Shown here piece after piece: positions 43,801 to 51,392 of a stretch of 64,000 nt of DNA. The notes beneath the pieces were generated by a model. That model was not told the origin of the DNA. It ran no database searches and saw only the letters and a list, made by a program, of their open reading frames with translations. Location: contig DDGC01000030.1 in NCBI GenBank assembly GCA_002337455.1, forward strand, positions 1 to 64,000, read 5' to 3'. Each line of letters starts with the position of its first letter. The stretch's first letter is position 1. Source of the DNA: Rhizobiales bacterium UBA1912. GTDB taxonomy: Bacteria > Pseudomonadota > Alphaproteobacteria > Rhizobiales > Devosiaceae. A program made the position numbers and the translations under genes.

Positions 43801-44032
43801 CCTTGACCTCGATGTAACCGAGGATCATGCCTTGCCGCTTGACCTTGAAGTCCGGCGCTCCCTTGTCACTCTCGCGCTTGGGTTCATGCTGCACCCGAAT
43901 TCCGGGCGCTACGGCTTCACCTGCAAAGACATTGAGCAAATTCTCAAGGGCAGTCCGCCCGGTATGCTCTGTGCCGCCTTCGCGATATGCTTCAGCCAAT
44001 GCCTTCAGATAAGTATCGAATCTCGCGTCCAT
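40817..44032 (-). CDS. Single-polypeptide restriction-modification enzyme (type IIG-like)
   Basis: A 1071-residue protein uniting nuclease and methylase. The N-terminal PD-ExK nuclease is seen as Asp61 in GAPDFKV and Glu75-x-Lys77 in GYIEVKEIG. An amino-methyltransferase core follows, with SAM motif I LDFAAGTGTFLLEV near residues 387-400 and catalytic NPPY at 505-508 (ILGNPPYSGNS), marking N6-adenine methylation. The C-terminal half (about 650-1071) would be the DNA-recognition part, with DYPRRELLDHVV and SRYAAFLRIDFPRIPFPET. No separate specificity gene is present. It is inserted between an ABC exporter and an HD-GYP gene. The start could also be at 44056 (8 residues more). It looks intact. 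Confidence 0.9.
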   Translation of the reverse strand: MDARFDTYLKALAEAYREGGTEHTGRTALENLLNVFAGEAVAPGIRVQHEPKRESDKGAPDFKVKRQGMILGYIEVKEIGANLDKVLKSDQIKKYRTLSDNIIVTDYLQFIRIDSSGRILDRQSLAFANDLEGRTLNLDAHKVEQVTKLLCAYFSSPPLGLAKSGHLAVALAARARLLRDYLAEELIRQKRVNSEGRLHALHEVFREQVFHDLPVKEFADAFAQMLAYGLFLAKLNADDDAVVSLDNVRQFIPGSFRLIRELVRFLEEMREAEYDEAKWVIDEILSIVNGLAIENIREDLSFRQRKAISRNVKARDEEEHRLFERDPFIYFYEDFLGAYDKDTRKARGVYYTPPPVVNFIVRAVDDILKDTFEIADGLADNRKVTVLDFAAGTGTFLLEVMQRIFDNIGGPEAGKAGSVVREHMTKNLYGFEYLIAPYTIAHLKLSQYLKDKGHPLADDERLQVYLTNTLEPVAPQKNAFVPALSAEVEEAQKVKDKDILVILGNPPYSGNSKNKGDWIRHAIDGYKHTVEQVQIDTDEDGNAVLSEVKKPLGERNPKWLNDDYVKFIRFAQMKMDAVDEGIVGIITNHSWLDNPTFRGMRQSLMRSFDQIYLVDLHGSTKPKEQVPDGLENENVFDIQKGVAIALFVKKPGAERGVWHTDVWGNRIAKYRECASAAIDTIDWTEPRVIAPYYMMSPIDWAGWDDYGQWWQIADSLSAQDEKRQIFRVNVLGFQTHRDHFAVAFEREEIERRVRTLLDESLSDDTLHESLSVKDNRDWKLKDAREALRGFSDPYKGIIDCAYRPFDNRPCYFGHEFMDYPRRELLDHVVGKQNLSLLVSRQIGTGCWRHTLVAYAPANDCLVSDASSEANYVFPISLFGVENNQADNLTSEFRSFLDARYDNHYSAEELLGYIYAVLNAPIYRSRYAAFLRIDFPRIPFPETSAHFETLSELGWALVQAHLLRDLPRRDLAEYHGRGENLVEQVRWSKEDERISINATQSFAPVPEAVWNFHIGGYQVIDKYLKSRKGRTLSLNEINHVARIADALAFTVDHMDLIDAAYIAAFGDGGQVH

Positions 44033-44127
44033 CTGCCCCCCGGTGCATTGCCCCACTCAAGCAAGACGGATGAACCGAAGCAAGCCTCCATTTCCGCAAC
44101 CCCACAATTGCCCACCCCGGAACGGCC

Positions 44128-45474
44128 CTAAGCCACCGCCTGCTCCGACCGCGCCAGCGCCCGTTCCAGCGCCTCGATGCACACCGGGTCGTGCGAAGCC
44201 CCGGCGCCTTCCCACAATATCCCCATCGCCTTGGAAACCGGCATCGCCTTGCGATAGGGCCGGTCCGCCGTCAGCGCATCGAAAACGTCCGCTGTCGAGA
44301 TGATCCGTGTGTCGAGATCGAGTTGGTCGGCCGTCTTGCCGTTGGGATAGCCCTTCCCATCGAGCCGCTCATGGTGGGCGCCCGCCACCACCGCCAGGTC
44401 GGAGAATGCCCCGATTCGGGCCAGAATGTCTTCGGAGAGCCGGGCGTGGTCGCGCATGGCCACCCATTCTTCATCGTCGAGCTTGTCGGGCTTGTCGAGC
44501 ACGCTGTTGGACACGCCTAGTTTGCCGATATCATGGAGCAGCGCTGCACGCTTGAGCCAGCGCCGGCGCCCCGGCTTGTAACCGAGCTCTTCGGCAATCA
44601 GGTCGGAAAACACCGCGACCCGCTCGCTGTGACCGGACGTGAACGGGCTCTTGGCGTCGATCACCCGCGCAAAAGCCTGCGCGATATCATCGAGATACGC
44701 TTCATCGGCCCGCTGGACCTCCTGGCCGGGTTCGAGGTCGAGCACCACCTGTTCGATGTCGTCGCGTCCCAGCATGGTCCAGAACGCGCCGTCTGCCGCA
44801 ACGTCGGAAAAGGCGAATACAACTGCCGGGTCGAACCATGTCCCCGACCGTGTGGTGATTTCGGTCATTGCGGCTTCTGAGCCGCTCGAGGTGTAAAACA
44901 CGTCCACCACCTGCGCCAGAAGCGCAATGCGGGAGAACAGCGAAATGTCGGCGCCCGCCTTGCCCAGCGGCTTGCCGCCGCCATTCCATTGCTCGTCGAG
45001 GTCGAGAATGGCCTGCGCCACATTTTCGGAGAACCGCATTTGCCGGGCGATTTCCGCGCCGCGCTGGCAGCGTGTTTCGATCAGGTCGGTAACGATCTCG
45101 CCGCCATTGCGCATGATGTTGACCACCGAGCGGAACCGCTCGGCCAGCCCCGCTTCCGCCCCGGTGTGCGAGAGCACAAACCGCAACACCTGCGGCAGGC
45201 TGCCATCGAGATGCTTGAAGTCTCGCTTGAAGGTCAGATCGTCGGCCAGATACAATTCGCAGATGCGCGCCGCATTGGACGAACACCCCAGATCCTTGAG
45301 CAGCAGCGCATAATAGAGGTCGCGCAGCGCCGCCTCGTCCATGCCCATGGACCGGCCCACCTGCACCCCGATCCAGCAACAGCGCATGCAATGGCCGGGG
45401 GGCTGCCCCTCCGTCATGTCGAGTGCCCGGCTCAGTGCCCCCAGCACCTCGGCCAACCGTATCGATCCACGCAT
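44128..45474 (-). CDS. HD-GYP domain phosphodiesterase-like protein
   Basis: A 448-residue cytoplasmic protein with two HD-related parts. The N-terminal half (residues 1-230) is a degenerate HD-like helical region (CMRCCWIGVQVGRSMGMDE, YALLLKDLGCSSNAARI). The C-terminal HD-GYP domain has TSGHSERVAVFSDLIAEELG, the metal site LLHDIGKLGVSNSVLDKP and HHERLDGKGYPNG. HD-GYP enzymes split cyclic-di-GMP or related cyclic dinucleotides. The GYP triplet is KGYPNG, canonical. No receiver or sensor domain is seen. The start MRGSIRLAEVLG was preferred to a longer frame with a low-complexity lead. Confidence 0.9.
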   Translation of the reverse strand: MRGSIRLAEVLGALSRALDMTEGQPPGHCMRCCWIGVQVGRSMGMDEAALRDLYYALLLKDLGCSSNAARICELYLADDLTFKRDFKHLDGSLPQVLRFVLSHTGAEAGLAERFRSVVNIMRNGGEIVTDLIETRCQRGAEIARQMRFSENVAQAILDLDEQWNGGGKPLGKAGADISLFSRIALLAQVVDVFYTSSGSEAAMTEITTRSGTWFDPAVVFAFSDVAADGAFWTMLGRDDIEQVVLDLEPGQEVQRADEAYLDDIAQAFARVIDAKSPFTSGHSERVAVFSDLIAEELGYKPGRRRWLKRAALLHDIGKLGVSNSVLDKPDKLDDEEWVAMRDHARLSEDILARIGAFSDLAVVAGAHHERLDGKGYPNGKTADQLDLDTRIISTADVFDALTADRPYRKAMPVSKAMGILWEGAGASHDPVCIEALERALARSEQAVA

Positions 45475-45527
45475 CCTGCGCTCCACGCAATTTTCCCAAT
45501 GGTAGGATAACAGCGACGAAAGCCGGG

Positions 45528-45830
45528 TTAACGCGAGCCAAACCAGGTCTGCAGCGCCGCAGTTGGGTGGCCCCTCTTTCCATCCCCCACCCACGCGATA
45601 TAGCCATCGGGTCGGATCAGCACCGCGCCCGGTGCGCTCACTGCCCCCAGCACCGGAAGCTCCCAAATCCGGTCATAATCGGCCCGCACCACTTGTACCC
45701 GATCGGTCCACGGCCCGATATCGAGCCGCACGCCGTCACCAAAACTGACAAGCACCGGCCGCGCCTCATGCGGCAGGCTGTAAGACCTGATCGTGCGGTT
45801 CTCCGTCAAAAGGTCGAGATCGAGTGCCAT
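45528..45830 (-). pseudogene. C-terminal remnant of a FAD-dependent aromatic monooxygenase
   Basis: A 100-residue frame matching only the thioredoxin-like C-terminal domain of PheA/TfdB-type flavin hydroxylases: RPVLVSFGDGVRLDIGPWTD, RIWELPVLGAV, and AVLIRPDGYIAWVGDG. The full-length enzymes have about 500 residues, with FAD-binding GxGxxG and GD motifs. None of those is present in the 400 bp upstream, which is instead occupied by the divergent CNNM gene start. It is best read as a deletion remnant, although the frame itself is intact and may be expressed as a lone domain. Confidence 0.65.
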
Positions 45831-45963
45831 GGTCCGCTCGTCACGTCCAGTTTCCGAGCCGTGGCACCCCGAGAGGCGGAATCCCGGCATCCCGGAACCA
45901 TGCCAAGAGCGGGACATTGCCCTTGCCAGGGCCGCATGTCGGCGAAAACAAGAAAGGAAGCCA

Positions 45964-47019
45964 ATGACGCTTCTGATGCTCTATATTGCGCTGGCCATCG
46001 GCATTTCATTCCTGTGTTCCATGCTCGAAGCTGTGCTGCTCAGCATCACGCCGACCTACACGGCAACCATCCACGAGAAAAAGCCGCGCGTTGCCAGCCG
46101 CATCAAGGAGCTCAAGGACGATATCGACCGTCCCCTTTCGGCCATCCTCAGCCTCAATACCATCGCCCACACCGTCGGCGCCGCAGGTGCCGGAGCGCAG
46201 GCTCAGATCGTTTTCGGCGATGCCGCGGTGACGGTGTTTTCTGCAGTGCTGACCTTCCTGATCCTGGTGTTGTCCGAGATCATCCCCAAGACCCTCGGCG
46301 CGCTCTACTGGCAGTCATTTGCCCCGGCCGCCTCGCGCATCCTGCCGGTGCTCATCTGGGTCATGTGGCCGCTCGTCAAGATGTCCCAATTGATCACCGT
46401 GCTGCTGTCCCGCGGCGAGCCGCAGCCGCCCGTCACCCGCGAGGAGATTATCGCCATGGCCGATATCGGCCGGCGCGAAGGCGTCATTGACCGCGGCGAT
46501 TCCAAGGTCGTCTCCAACCTGCTCAAATTCGACCGCCTGACCGTCAAGGACATCATGACCCCCCGCACTGTCGCCTTTGCCCTCGATGAGCAGACAACCG
46601 TCGGCGAGATCATGGACCGCCGGAACGAGCTCCATTTCAGCCGCATCCCGGTCTATGACGGCTCCATCGACACCCCCACCGGCTTTGTGCTCAAGACCGA
46701 CATCCTCAATCTCGCGCTTGAAGAGGCGCTCGACCGCAAACTCGCGACCTTCCGCCGTTCTGTCACCAGCGTTGTGGAAACCACCCCGCTGGAAGAGTTG
46801 TTCGATATCCTGGTTCACAAGGACCGCCATATGGCGCTGGTCACCGATGATTTCGGCGGCACCGCCGGGCTCGTGACCCTCGAGGATCTGATCGAGACCC
46901 TGCTGGGCGAGGAAATCGTCGACGAGGCCGACTCCATCGCCGATCTGCAGGCCTATGCAAGAAAGAAATGGGAAGAGCGCGCCGCCCAGCAAAAGGACCC
47001 CACGCCCGCCCTCTCCTGA
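45964..47019 (+). CDS. CNNM/CorC-type transporter-associated CBS protein
   Basis: A 351-residue membrane protein: an N-terminal DUF21/CNNM domain of three to four helices (LMLYIALAIGISFLCSMLEA, VFSAVLTFLILVLSEIIPKT, ILPVLIWVMWPLVKM) followed by a CBS pair (residues about 190-320: VKDIMTPRTVAFALDEQTTV, HFSRIPVYDGSIDTPTGFVL, HMALVTDDFGGTAGLVTLED). Family members are linked to magnesium or cobalt efflux. The usual C-terminal CorC/HlyC transporter domain is absent: the protein ends soon after CBS2. AGGAAG precedes the ATG. Confidence 0.9.
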   Translation: MTLLMLYIALAIGISFLCSMLEAVLLSITPTYTATIHEKKPRVASRIKELKDDIDRPLSAILSLNTIAHTVGAAGAGAQAQIVFGDAAVTVFSAVLTFLILVLSEIIPKTLGALYWQSFAPAASRILPVLIWVMWPLVKMSQLITVLLSRGEPQPPVTREEIIAMADIGRREGVIDRGDSKVVSNLLKFDRLTVKDIMTPRTVAFALDEQTTVGEIMDRRNELHFSRIPVYDGSIDTPTGFVLKTDILNLALEEALDRKLATFRRSVTSVVETTPLEELFDILVHKDRHMALVTDDFGGTAGLVTLEDLIETLLGEEIVDEADSIADLQAYARKKWEERAAQQKDPTPALS

Positions 47020-47040
47020 CACATCCTGTCAGCAGGAACT

Positions 47041-47055
47041 GTTCACACTCCGTTC
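47041..47055 (+). promoter_or_regulatory. LexA (SOS) box of uvrB
   Basis: GTTC-ACACTCC-GTTC matches the alphaproteobacterial LexA consensus GTTC-N7-GTTC exactly, 105 bp before the uvrB start. It places uvrB under SOS control. Confidence 0.85.
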
Positions 47056-47159
47056 CGTTGGTGGTAAGAGTGCGGTCAGAGAAAGTTGCAGACTTTTTCG
47101 GTTCGACCGCGCGACCCGCTCTATTGAACATCCATACCTGCGGCCCGATATGGTGCTCC

Positions 47160-49676
47160 ATGACATCCGAGAAAAAATCCCGCCCCTCCAAGCCTGATTT
47201 CTCCATCGACGATTTCATCAAGGAAATCGAGAAGGCCGAGGACGCTCAGGCCTCAAAGCCGCTTTACGCCGAGCGCATGCGCAACAAGCGCGCCCTGGAT
47301 CGCGCCGACCAGAAAGCCGCGTCCGAAGCGCAGGAAACCGAGCGCCTCGCCGGCAAGGGCAAGGACAACGCCAAAGCCAACGCCCGCAAGTCCAGCGCCA
47401 AGCGCTCGGAAGCAACGGGCATGTCGCTCAAGGCCCCGAAATCCAAGGCCAACTCCGTCGAGCGCCCCACAAACCTCGATGGCTTCGCCGAGGCCCCTCA
47501 GGCCGGCTTTCACGCCCCTACCGATGTGACCAACTCATCCGCCGGCGTCTCGGCCACTGTTGCCGCGCTGGAAAAGATCATCGCCGAGGGCCGCAAGGAG
47601 GTCGAGGGCAACGAGGCGTGGAAGCCCCACCGCCCCGCCGCGCTCAAGAAGGACCAGGGCGGCATTCCCTTCCGCCTCGATACCGAATACACCCCCGCCG
47701 GCGACCAGCCCACGGCGATTGCCGAGCTGCTCGAAGGCGCCAACAATGGCGAGACCGATCAGGTCCTGCTCGGCGTCACCGGCTCGGGCAAGACCTTCAC
47801 CGCCGCCCAGGTCATCGCCCAGACCGGCCGCCCGGCCCTCATCCTCGCGCCAAACAAGACGCTGGCCGCCCAGCTCTATGGCGAGTTCAAGAACTTCTTC
47901 CCCGACAACGCCGTCGAATACTTCGTATCCTATTACGATTACTATCAGCCCGAAGCCTACGTACCGCGCACCGATACCTATATCGAGAAAGAATCCACAA
48001 TCAACGAGCAGATCGACCGGATGCGCCACTCGGCCACCCGCGCGATCCTCGAACGCGACGACGTGATCATCGTCGCCTCGGTGTCCTGCATCTACGGCAT
48101 CGGCTCGGTGGAAGACTACACGACCATGACCATCTGGCTCGAAAAGGGCCAGAAGATCGACCAGCGCGCCCTATTGAACGAACTCGTCGCCCTGCAATAC
48201 AAGCGCGGCGACATCGGCTTCGTGCGCGGCACGTTCCGGGTGCGCGGCGACACCATCGAAGTGTTCCCCGCCCACTATGACGACGCCGCCTGGCGCATCA
48301 CCCTGTTCGGCAACGAGATCGAATCCATCTCCGAATTCGACCCCCTGACCGGCAAGAAATCGGCCGAATTGACCGCCGTGCGCGTCTTCGCCAATTCCCA
48401 CCACGTCACCACCCGCACCACGATGAATGCGGCGATCAAGGAGATCAAGCGCGAGCTCCAGGCCCGCCTGCAGGAGCTCAACGGCATGGGCCGCTTCCTC
48501 GAGGCCCAGCGCCTCGAACAGCGCACCCTGTTCGATCTCGAAATGATGGAAGCCACCGGCTCCTGCGCCGGCATCGAAAACTATTCGCGCTATTTCTCGG
48601 GCCGCAAGCCCGGCGAGCCGCCCCCCACGCTGTTCGAATACCTCCCCGATAACGCCCTGGTCTTTGTCGACGAATCCCACGTCACCATCGGTCAGCTCGG
48701 CGCCATGTATCGCGGCGATCTGCGCCGCAAGGCGACCCTCGCCGAATACGGCTTCCGCCTGCCGAGCTGCATGGACAACCGCCCCCTGCGCTTCGAGGAA
48801 TGGAACGCCATGCGCCCGCAGACGGTCTATGTCTCGGCCACCCCCGGCGCGTGGGAGCTGGAGCAGACCAATGGCGTCTTTGCCGAACAGGTCATCCGCC
48901 CCACCGGGCTGATCGACCCCAACGTCGAAATCCGCCCCGCCACCAATCAGGTGGACGACGTCGTCGATGAAATCCGCCTGACCACCGCCAAGGGCTACCG
49001 CACGCTCCTCACCGTCCTCACCAAGAAGATGGCCGAGGATCTCACCGAATATCTGCACGAGCAGGGCATTAAAGTCCGCTACATGCATTCGGACATCGAC
49101 ACCATCGAGCGCATCGAGATCATCCGCGATCTGCGCCTGGGCAATTTCGACGTGCTGGTCGGCATCAACCTGTTGCGCGAAGGCCTCGACATCCCCGAAT
49201 GCGGCCTCGTCGCCATTCTCGATGCCGATAAGGAAGGCTTTTTGCGTTCCGAAACCTCACTCATCCAGACCATCGGCCGCGCCGCGCGCAACGTCGATGG
49301 CAAGGTCATCCTCTATGCCGACCGCGAAACCGGCTCCATGGAACGGGCTCTCGCCGAAACCAACCGCCGCCGCGAAAAACAGCTCGCCTACAACACCGAA
49401 CACGGCATCACCCCGCAATCGGTCAAGGCCCGCATCAACGACATCGTGGACTCCGTCTACGAACGCGACCACGTCTCCGTCAAAATCCGCCCGGGCAAGG
49501 ACGGCAAGGACACAGTCCCCGTCGGCGCCAACCTCGCCGCGGTGATCAAGGACCTCGAACACCAGATGCGCGAATCCGCGACCAATCTGGAGTTCGAAAA
49601 AGCGGCGAAGCTGCGGGACGAGATCAGGAAGCTGCGGGAGATGGAGTTGGATACGCTGGAGGGGCCGGGGGGTTAG
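47160..49676 (+). CDS. uvrB: Excinuclease ABC subunit UvrB
   Basis: Damage-verifying helicase-like subunit of nucleotide excision repair; it binds UvrA, then UvrC. The 838 residues comprise a roughly 165-residue lysine/alanine-rich N-terminal extension (MTSEKKSRPSKPDFSIDDF...) and a normal UvrB body. The body starts FRLDTEYTPAGDQPTAI, with Walker A GVTGSGKTFTAA, beta-hairpin YYDYYQPEAYVP, helicase motif DESHVT and ILDADKEGFLR. The C-terminal UVR coiled coil is LEFEKAAKLRDEIRKLREM. Usual UvrB has about 670 residues; long N-terminal extensions occur in Rhizobiales. A LexA box lies upstream. A farther upstream frame into the CNNM gene was rejected. Confidence 0.97.
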   Translation: MTSEKKSRPSKPDFSIDDFIKEIEKAEDAQASKPLYAERMRNKRALDRADQKAASEAQETERLAGKGKDNAKANARKSSAKRSEATGMSLKAPKSKANSVERPTNLDGFAEAPQAGFHAPTDVTNSSAGVSATVAALEKIIAEGRKEVEGNEAWKPHRPAALKKDQGGIPFRLDTEYTPAGDQPTAIAELLEGANNGETDQVLLGVTGSGKTFTAAQVIAQTGRPALILAPNKTLAAQLYGEFKNFFPDNAVEYFVSYYDYYQPEAYVPRTDTYIEKESTINEQIDRMRHSATRAILERDDVIIVASVSCIYGIGSVEDYTTMTIWLEKGQKIDQRALLNELVALQYKRGDIGFVRGTFRVRGDTIEVFPAHYDDAAWRITLFGNEIESISEFDPLTGKKSAELTAVRVFANSHHVTTRTTMNAAIKEIKRELQARLQELNGMGRFLEAQRLEQRTLFDLEMMEATGSCAGIENYSRYFSGRKPGEPPPTLFEYLPDNALVFVDESHVTIGQLGAMYRGDLRRKATLAEYGFRLPSCMDNRPLRFEEWNAMRPQTVYVSATPGAWELEQTNGVFAEQVIRPTGLIDPNVEIRPATNQVDDVVDEIRLTTAKGYRTLLTVLTKKMAEDLTEYLHEQGIKVRYMHSDIDTIERIEIIRDLRLGNFDVLVGINLLREGLDIPECGLVAILDADKEGFLRSETSLIQTIGRAARNVDGKVILYADRETGSMERALAETNRRREKQLAYNTEHGITPQSVKARINDIVDSVYERDHVSVKIRPGKDGKDTVPVGANLAAVIKDLEHQMRESATNLEFEKAAKLRDEIRKLREMELDTLEGPGG

Positions 49677-49777
49677 TTTACCGCCGCCTTCACGCTAGAA
49701 CGTTACGTCTCCAGCAGCGGGAGGGCTCTTTTTCTACGCTTCAGAGCTTCAGAACGACCTAACGAACGAACTCACAT

Positions 49778-50803
49778 TCACGATATGAACGACATTCTAG
49801 CGACGTCCGCAGACTCGGTGGCGATTAGTTCTGGAAAGTCGGCATCAGCGAGGCCCATCGCACTAAGCACGACCTTACCCTGTTTCATTGCCTTATCGGC
49901 GGACTGGCCACTGAATAAGCTAGCATAAAATTGCCGAGCAAAAATTGCGGCAGCGGCATCATCAATGGAACTATTCATGCCGACGACGGCCTCGACCTCG
50001 CCCAACAGTTCGGAGGCCCGGAGCGCTCCGTAGCAAGAATTAAGGACGACCAAGCGAGGCGGATTGTTGGTAGATTCCAATGCCATTTTTAGCACATCAA
50101 ACTCAACCTCAACCGCGTCGCCATAGAGAAGATCGCTATCGAAGACGACCAGACCGGCGTTACCGTGTCCTGAAAAATGCACTATGTCGGGTTTCATGTT
50201 GTTAAGTGTCATCAGCAAATCCTCGATGGACGCCGCCGCGACATTCTCCAAGGCTATCCTATCTCGGTATTCACTCTCCCGCCACCGGGTAAGAACCGCC
50301 CTATATTCTGCGTCCGTCCGCAAATCCTTGTCAGGATTTGTGGTGAGAAAAGCTACTGTAAGCTCATTTTTGGACTGTTTCCTCGCACGTCGGACCCTCG
50401 GCGCCCGCATGGGTAATGCCGCAACAACTGACCGATTTCCACTGGTTTTCTTCGGCCGCTTGGTTGGAAGGTTTTCCCTGTATGCTGGGTTCCGCGCAGC
50501 CCTAACTATCTTATCTCTATACTTCCGGCAGAACTCATCTTTGTAGATTTGCGTTTCTTCTCCACGCCCTTCAACGTGGCACATGTGGTGGTCACAAAGG
50601 TAAACTACCGCCGCTCGCACTTGCCTCTCAGAGAGCTCGGTAGTGTCCATGAGCATTTTGACAGTTTTTTTCTGCCGCTGACCATAATAGATCGCCTCAA
50701 ATACACTCAGCCGCTGCGCCGATTTTCCTATAGAGGCTACGCAATTCTCTATCTGATCGGGGTCATCAGATCGGGCCAGCGAAGTTGTCATCACTCTGGT
50801 CAT
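49778..50803 (-). CDS. Winged-helix-CHAT protease (caspase-like)
   Basis: A 341-residue protein in two parts. Residues about 26-110 look like a winged helix (FEAIYYGQRQKKTVKMLMDT, TELSERQVRAAVVYLCDHHM, QIYKDEFCRKYRDKIV); a basic linker (RAPRVRRARKQSK) follows. Residues 145-341 form a CHAT domain (caspase/separase fold): FLTTNPDKDLRTDAEYRAV, catalytic His213 in DIVHFSGHGNAG and Cys257 in RLVVLNSCYGALRA, then VVGMNSSIDDAAAAIFARQF. This is the last gene of a six-gene minus-strand operon and begins 2 bp after a 59-residue mini-HTH gene. CHAT proteases cut partner proteins in cell-death and conflict systems. The target and trigger here are unknown. Confidence 0.88.
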   Translation of the reverse strand: MTRVMTTSLARSDDPDQIENCVASIGKSAQRLSVFEAIYYGQRQKKTVKMLMDTTELSERQVRAAVVYLCDHHMCHVEGRGEETQIYKDEFCRKYRDKIVRAARNPAYRENLPTKRPKKTSGNRSVVAALPMRAPRVRRARKQSKNELTVAFLTTNPDKDLRTDAEYRAVLTRWRESEYRDRIALENVAAASIEDLLMTLNNMKPDIVHFSGHGNAGLVVFDSDLLYGDAVEVEFDVLKMALESTNNPPRLVVLNSCYGALRASELLGEVEAVVGMNSSIDDAAAAIFARQFYASLFSGQSADKAMKQGKVVLSAMGLADADFPELIATESADVARMSFIS

Positions 50804-50805
50804 AT

Positions 50806-50985
50806 CTAAGTATCCCTCCTCTTAGGAACACCTCCAGGGAACATACGACTAATTGACGCCTGTCCAACGCCAAGTATTATCGCAATTTGATTTTGCGAGT
50901 ATCCTCTATCTAGAAGCTCTAAAACCTTTAGCTTTTTGAGGTCAGAGAGTTCACTTAGTATCTTTTCCGAAATTTCGGAGGACAC
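50806..50985 (-). CDS. Mini-HTH protein C (59 residues, GTG start)
   Basis: Starts at GTG (50985), one base after the previous stop, with an AGGGGGC ribosome-binding site. It reads VSSEISEKILSELSDLKKLK, then VLELLDRGYSQNQIAIILG and VGQASISRMFPGGVPKRRDT. It is the third of three tandem paralogues sharing LK(R/K)L-x-VL-x-L...G-x-x-Q-x-Q(I/V)A...LGV-x-x-x-S-x-SRM(F/L)P-x-G. The core is a helix-turn-helix of the XRE/sigma-4 kind (NQIAIILGVGQASISRMF). Probably a DNA-binding or adaptor subunit of the CHAT operon. It is shorter than most gene-calling limits. Confidence 0.75.
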   Translation of the reverse strand: MSSEISEKILSELSDLKKLKVLELLDRGYSQNQIAIILGVGQASISRMFPGGVPKRRDT

Positions 50986-50986
50986 T

Positions 50987-51202
50987 TCAGTTGCCCCCTA
51001 TTTCTGAATTTTTATCTTCAACTCGGCGCGAACTAGGCTTTAGTGCGCCTTTAGGTAGCATTCTACTCATGGTGGCCTCGCTAATTCCTAAGAAACCCGC
51101 AATCTGTCGCTGCTTAACGCCTTGCGTCATTAGCTGTAAGACTAGCAACCTCTTAAGCGCCTGCATCTCGGTCAACAACGCCTTGCTATCATTGTTGTTC
51201 AT
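50987..51202 (-). CDS. Mini-HTH protein B (71 residues)
   Basis: Opens MNNNDSKALLTEMQALKRLL, followed by VLQLMTQGVKQRQIAGFLG and ISEATMSRMLPKGALKPSSR. It is the second of the three tandem paralogues. A short helix-forming N-terminus precedes the HTH (RQIAGFLGISEATMSRML); a basic tail (SSRRVEDKNSEIGGN) follows. The ATG overlaps the stop of protein A as ATGA, so translation is coupled. There is no signal or membrane segment. Function unknown. Confidence 0.75.
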   Translation of the reverse strand: MNNNDSKALLTEMQALKRLLVLQLMTQGVKQRQIAGFLGISEATMSRMLPKGALKPSSRRVEDKNSEIGGN

Positions 51203-51390
51203 TCCAAATCATTCCCTTTCGCCAAAGAGGAAAGCATGCCTTTTGGAAACATCCGGCTCACGCTGGTGCGATCCACGCCTAGGGCTGCGCCCACCTGCGC
51301 TTGAGTAAATCCATCTCTAACAAGCATGAGAACGAGCAGTCTCTTAATAGCACTCAGTTCTCGAGCGACTGCATCCGACTCTGAGGCCAT
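51199..51390 (-). CDS. Mini-HTH protein A (63 residues)
   Basis: Opens MASESDAVARELSAIKRLL, followed by VLMLVRDGFTQAQVGAALG and VDRTSVSRMFPKGMLSSLAK. It is the first of three tandem paralogues; the HTH is AQVGAALGVDRTSVSRMF. An AAGGAGG ribosome-binding site lies in the tail of the preceding gene, eight bases before the ATG. A longer in-frame start (to 51570) would read through the preceding gene in another frame and was rejected. Function unknown; the near repetition of the MFPKG end in A-C suggests duplication in place. Confidence 0.75.
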   Translation of the reverse strand: MASESDAVARELSAIKRLLVLMLVRDGFTQAQVGAALGVDRTSVSRMFPKGMLSSLAKGNDLE

Positions 51391-51392
51391 GG

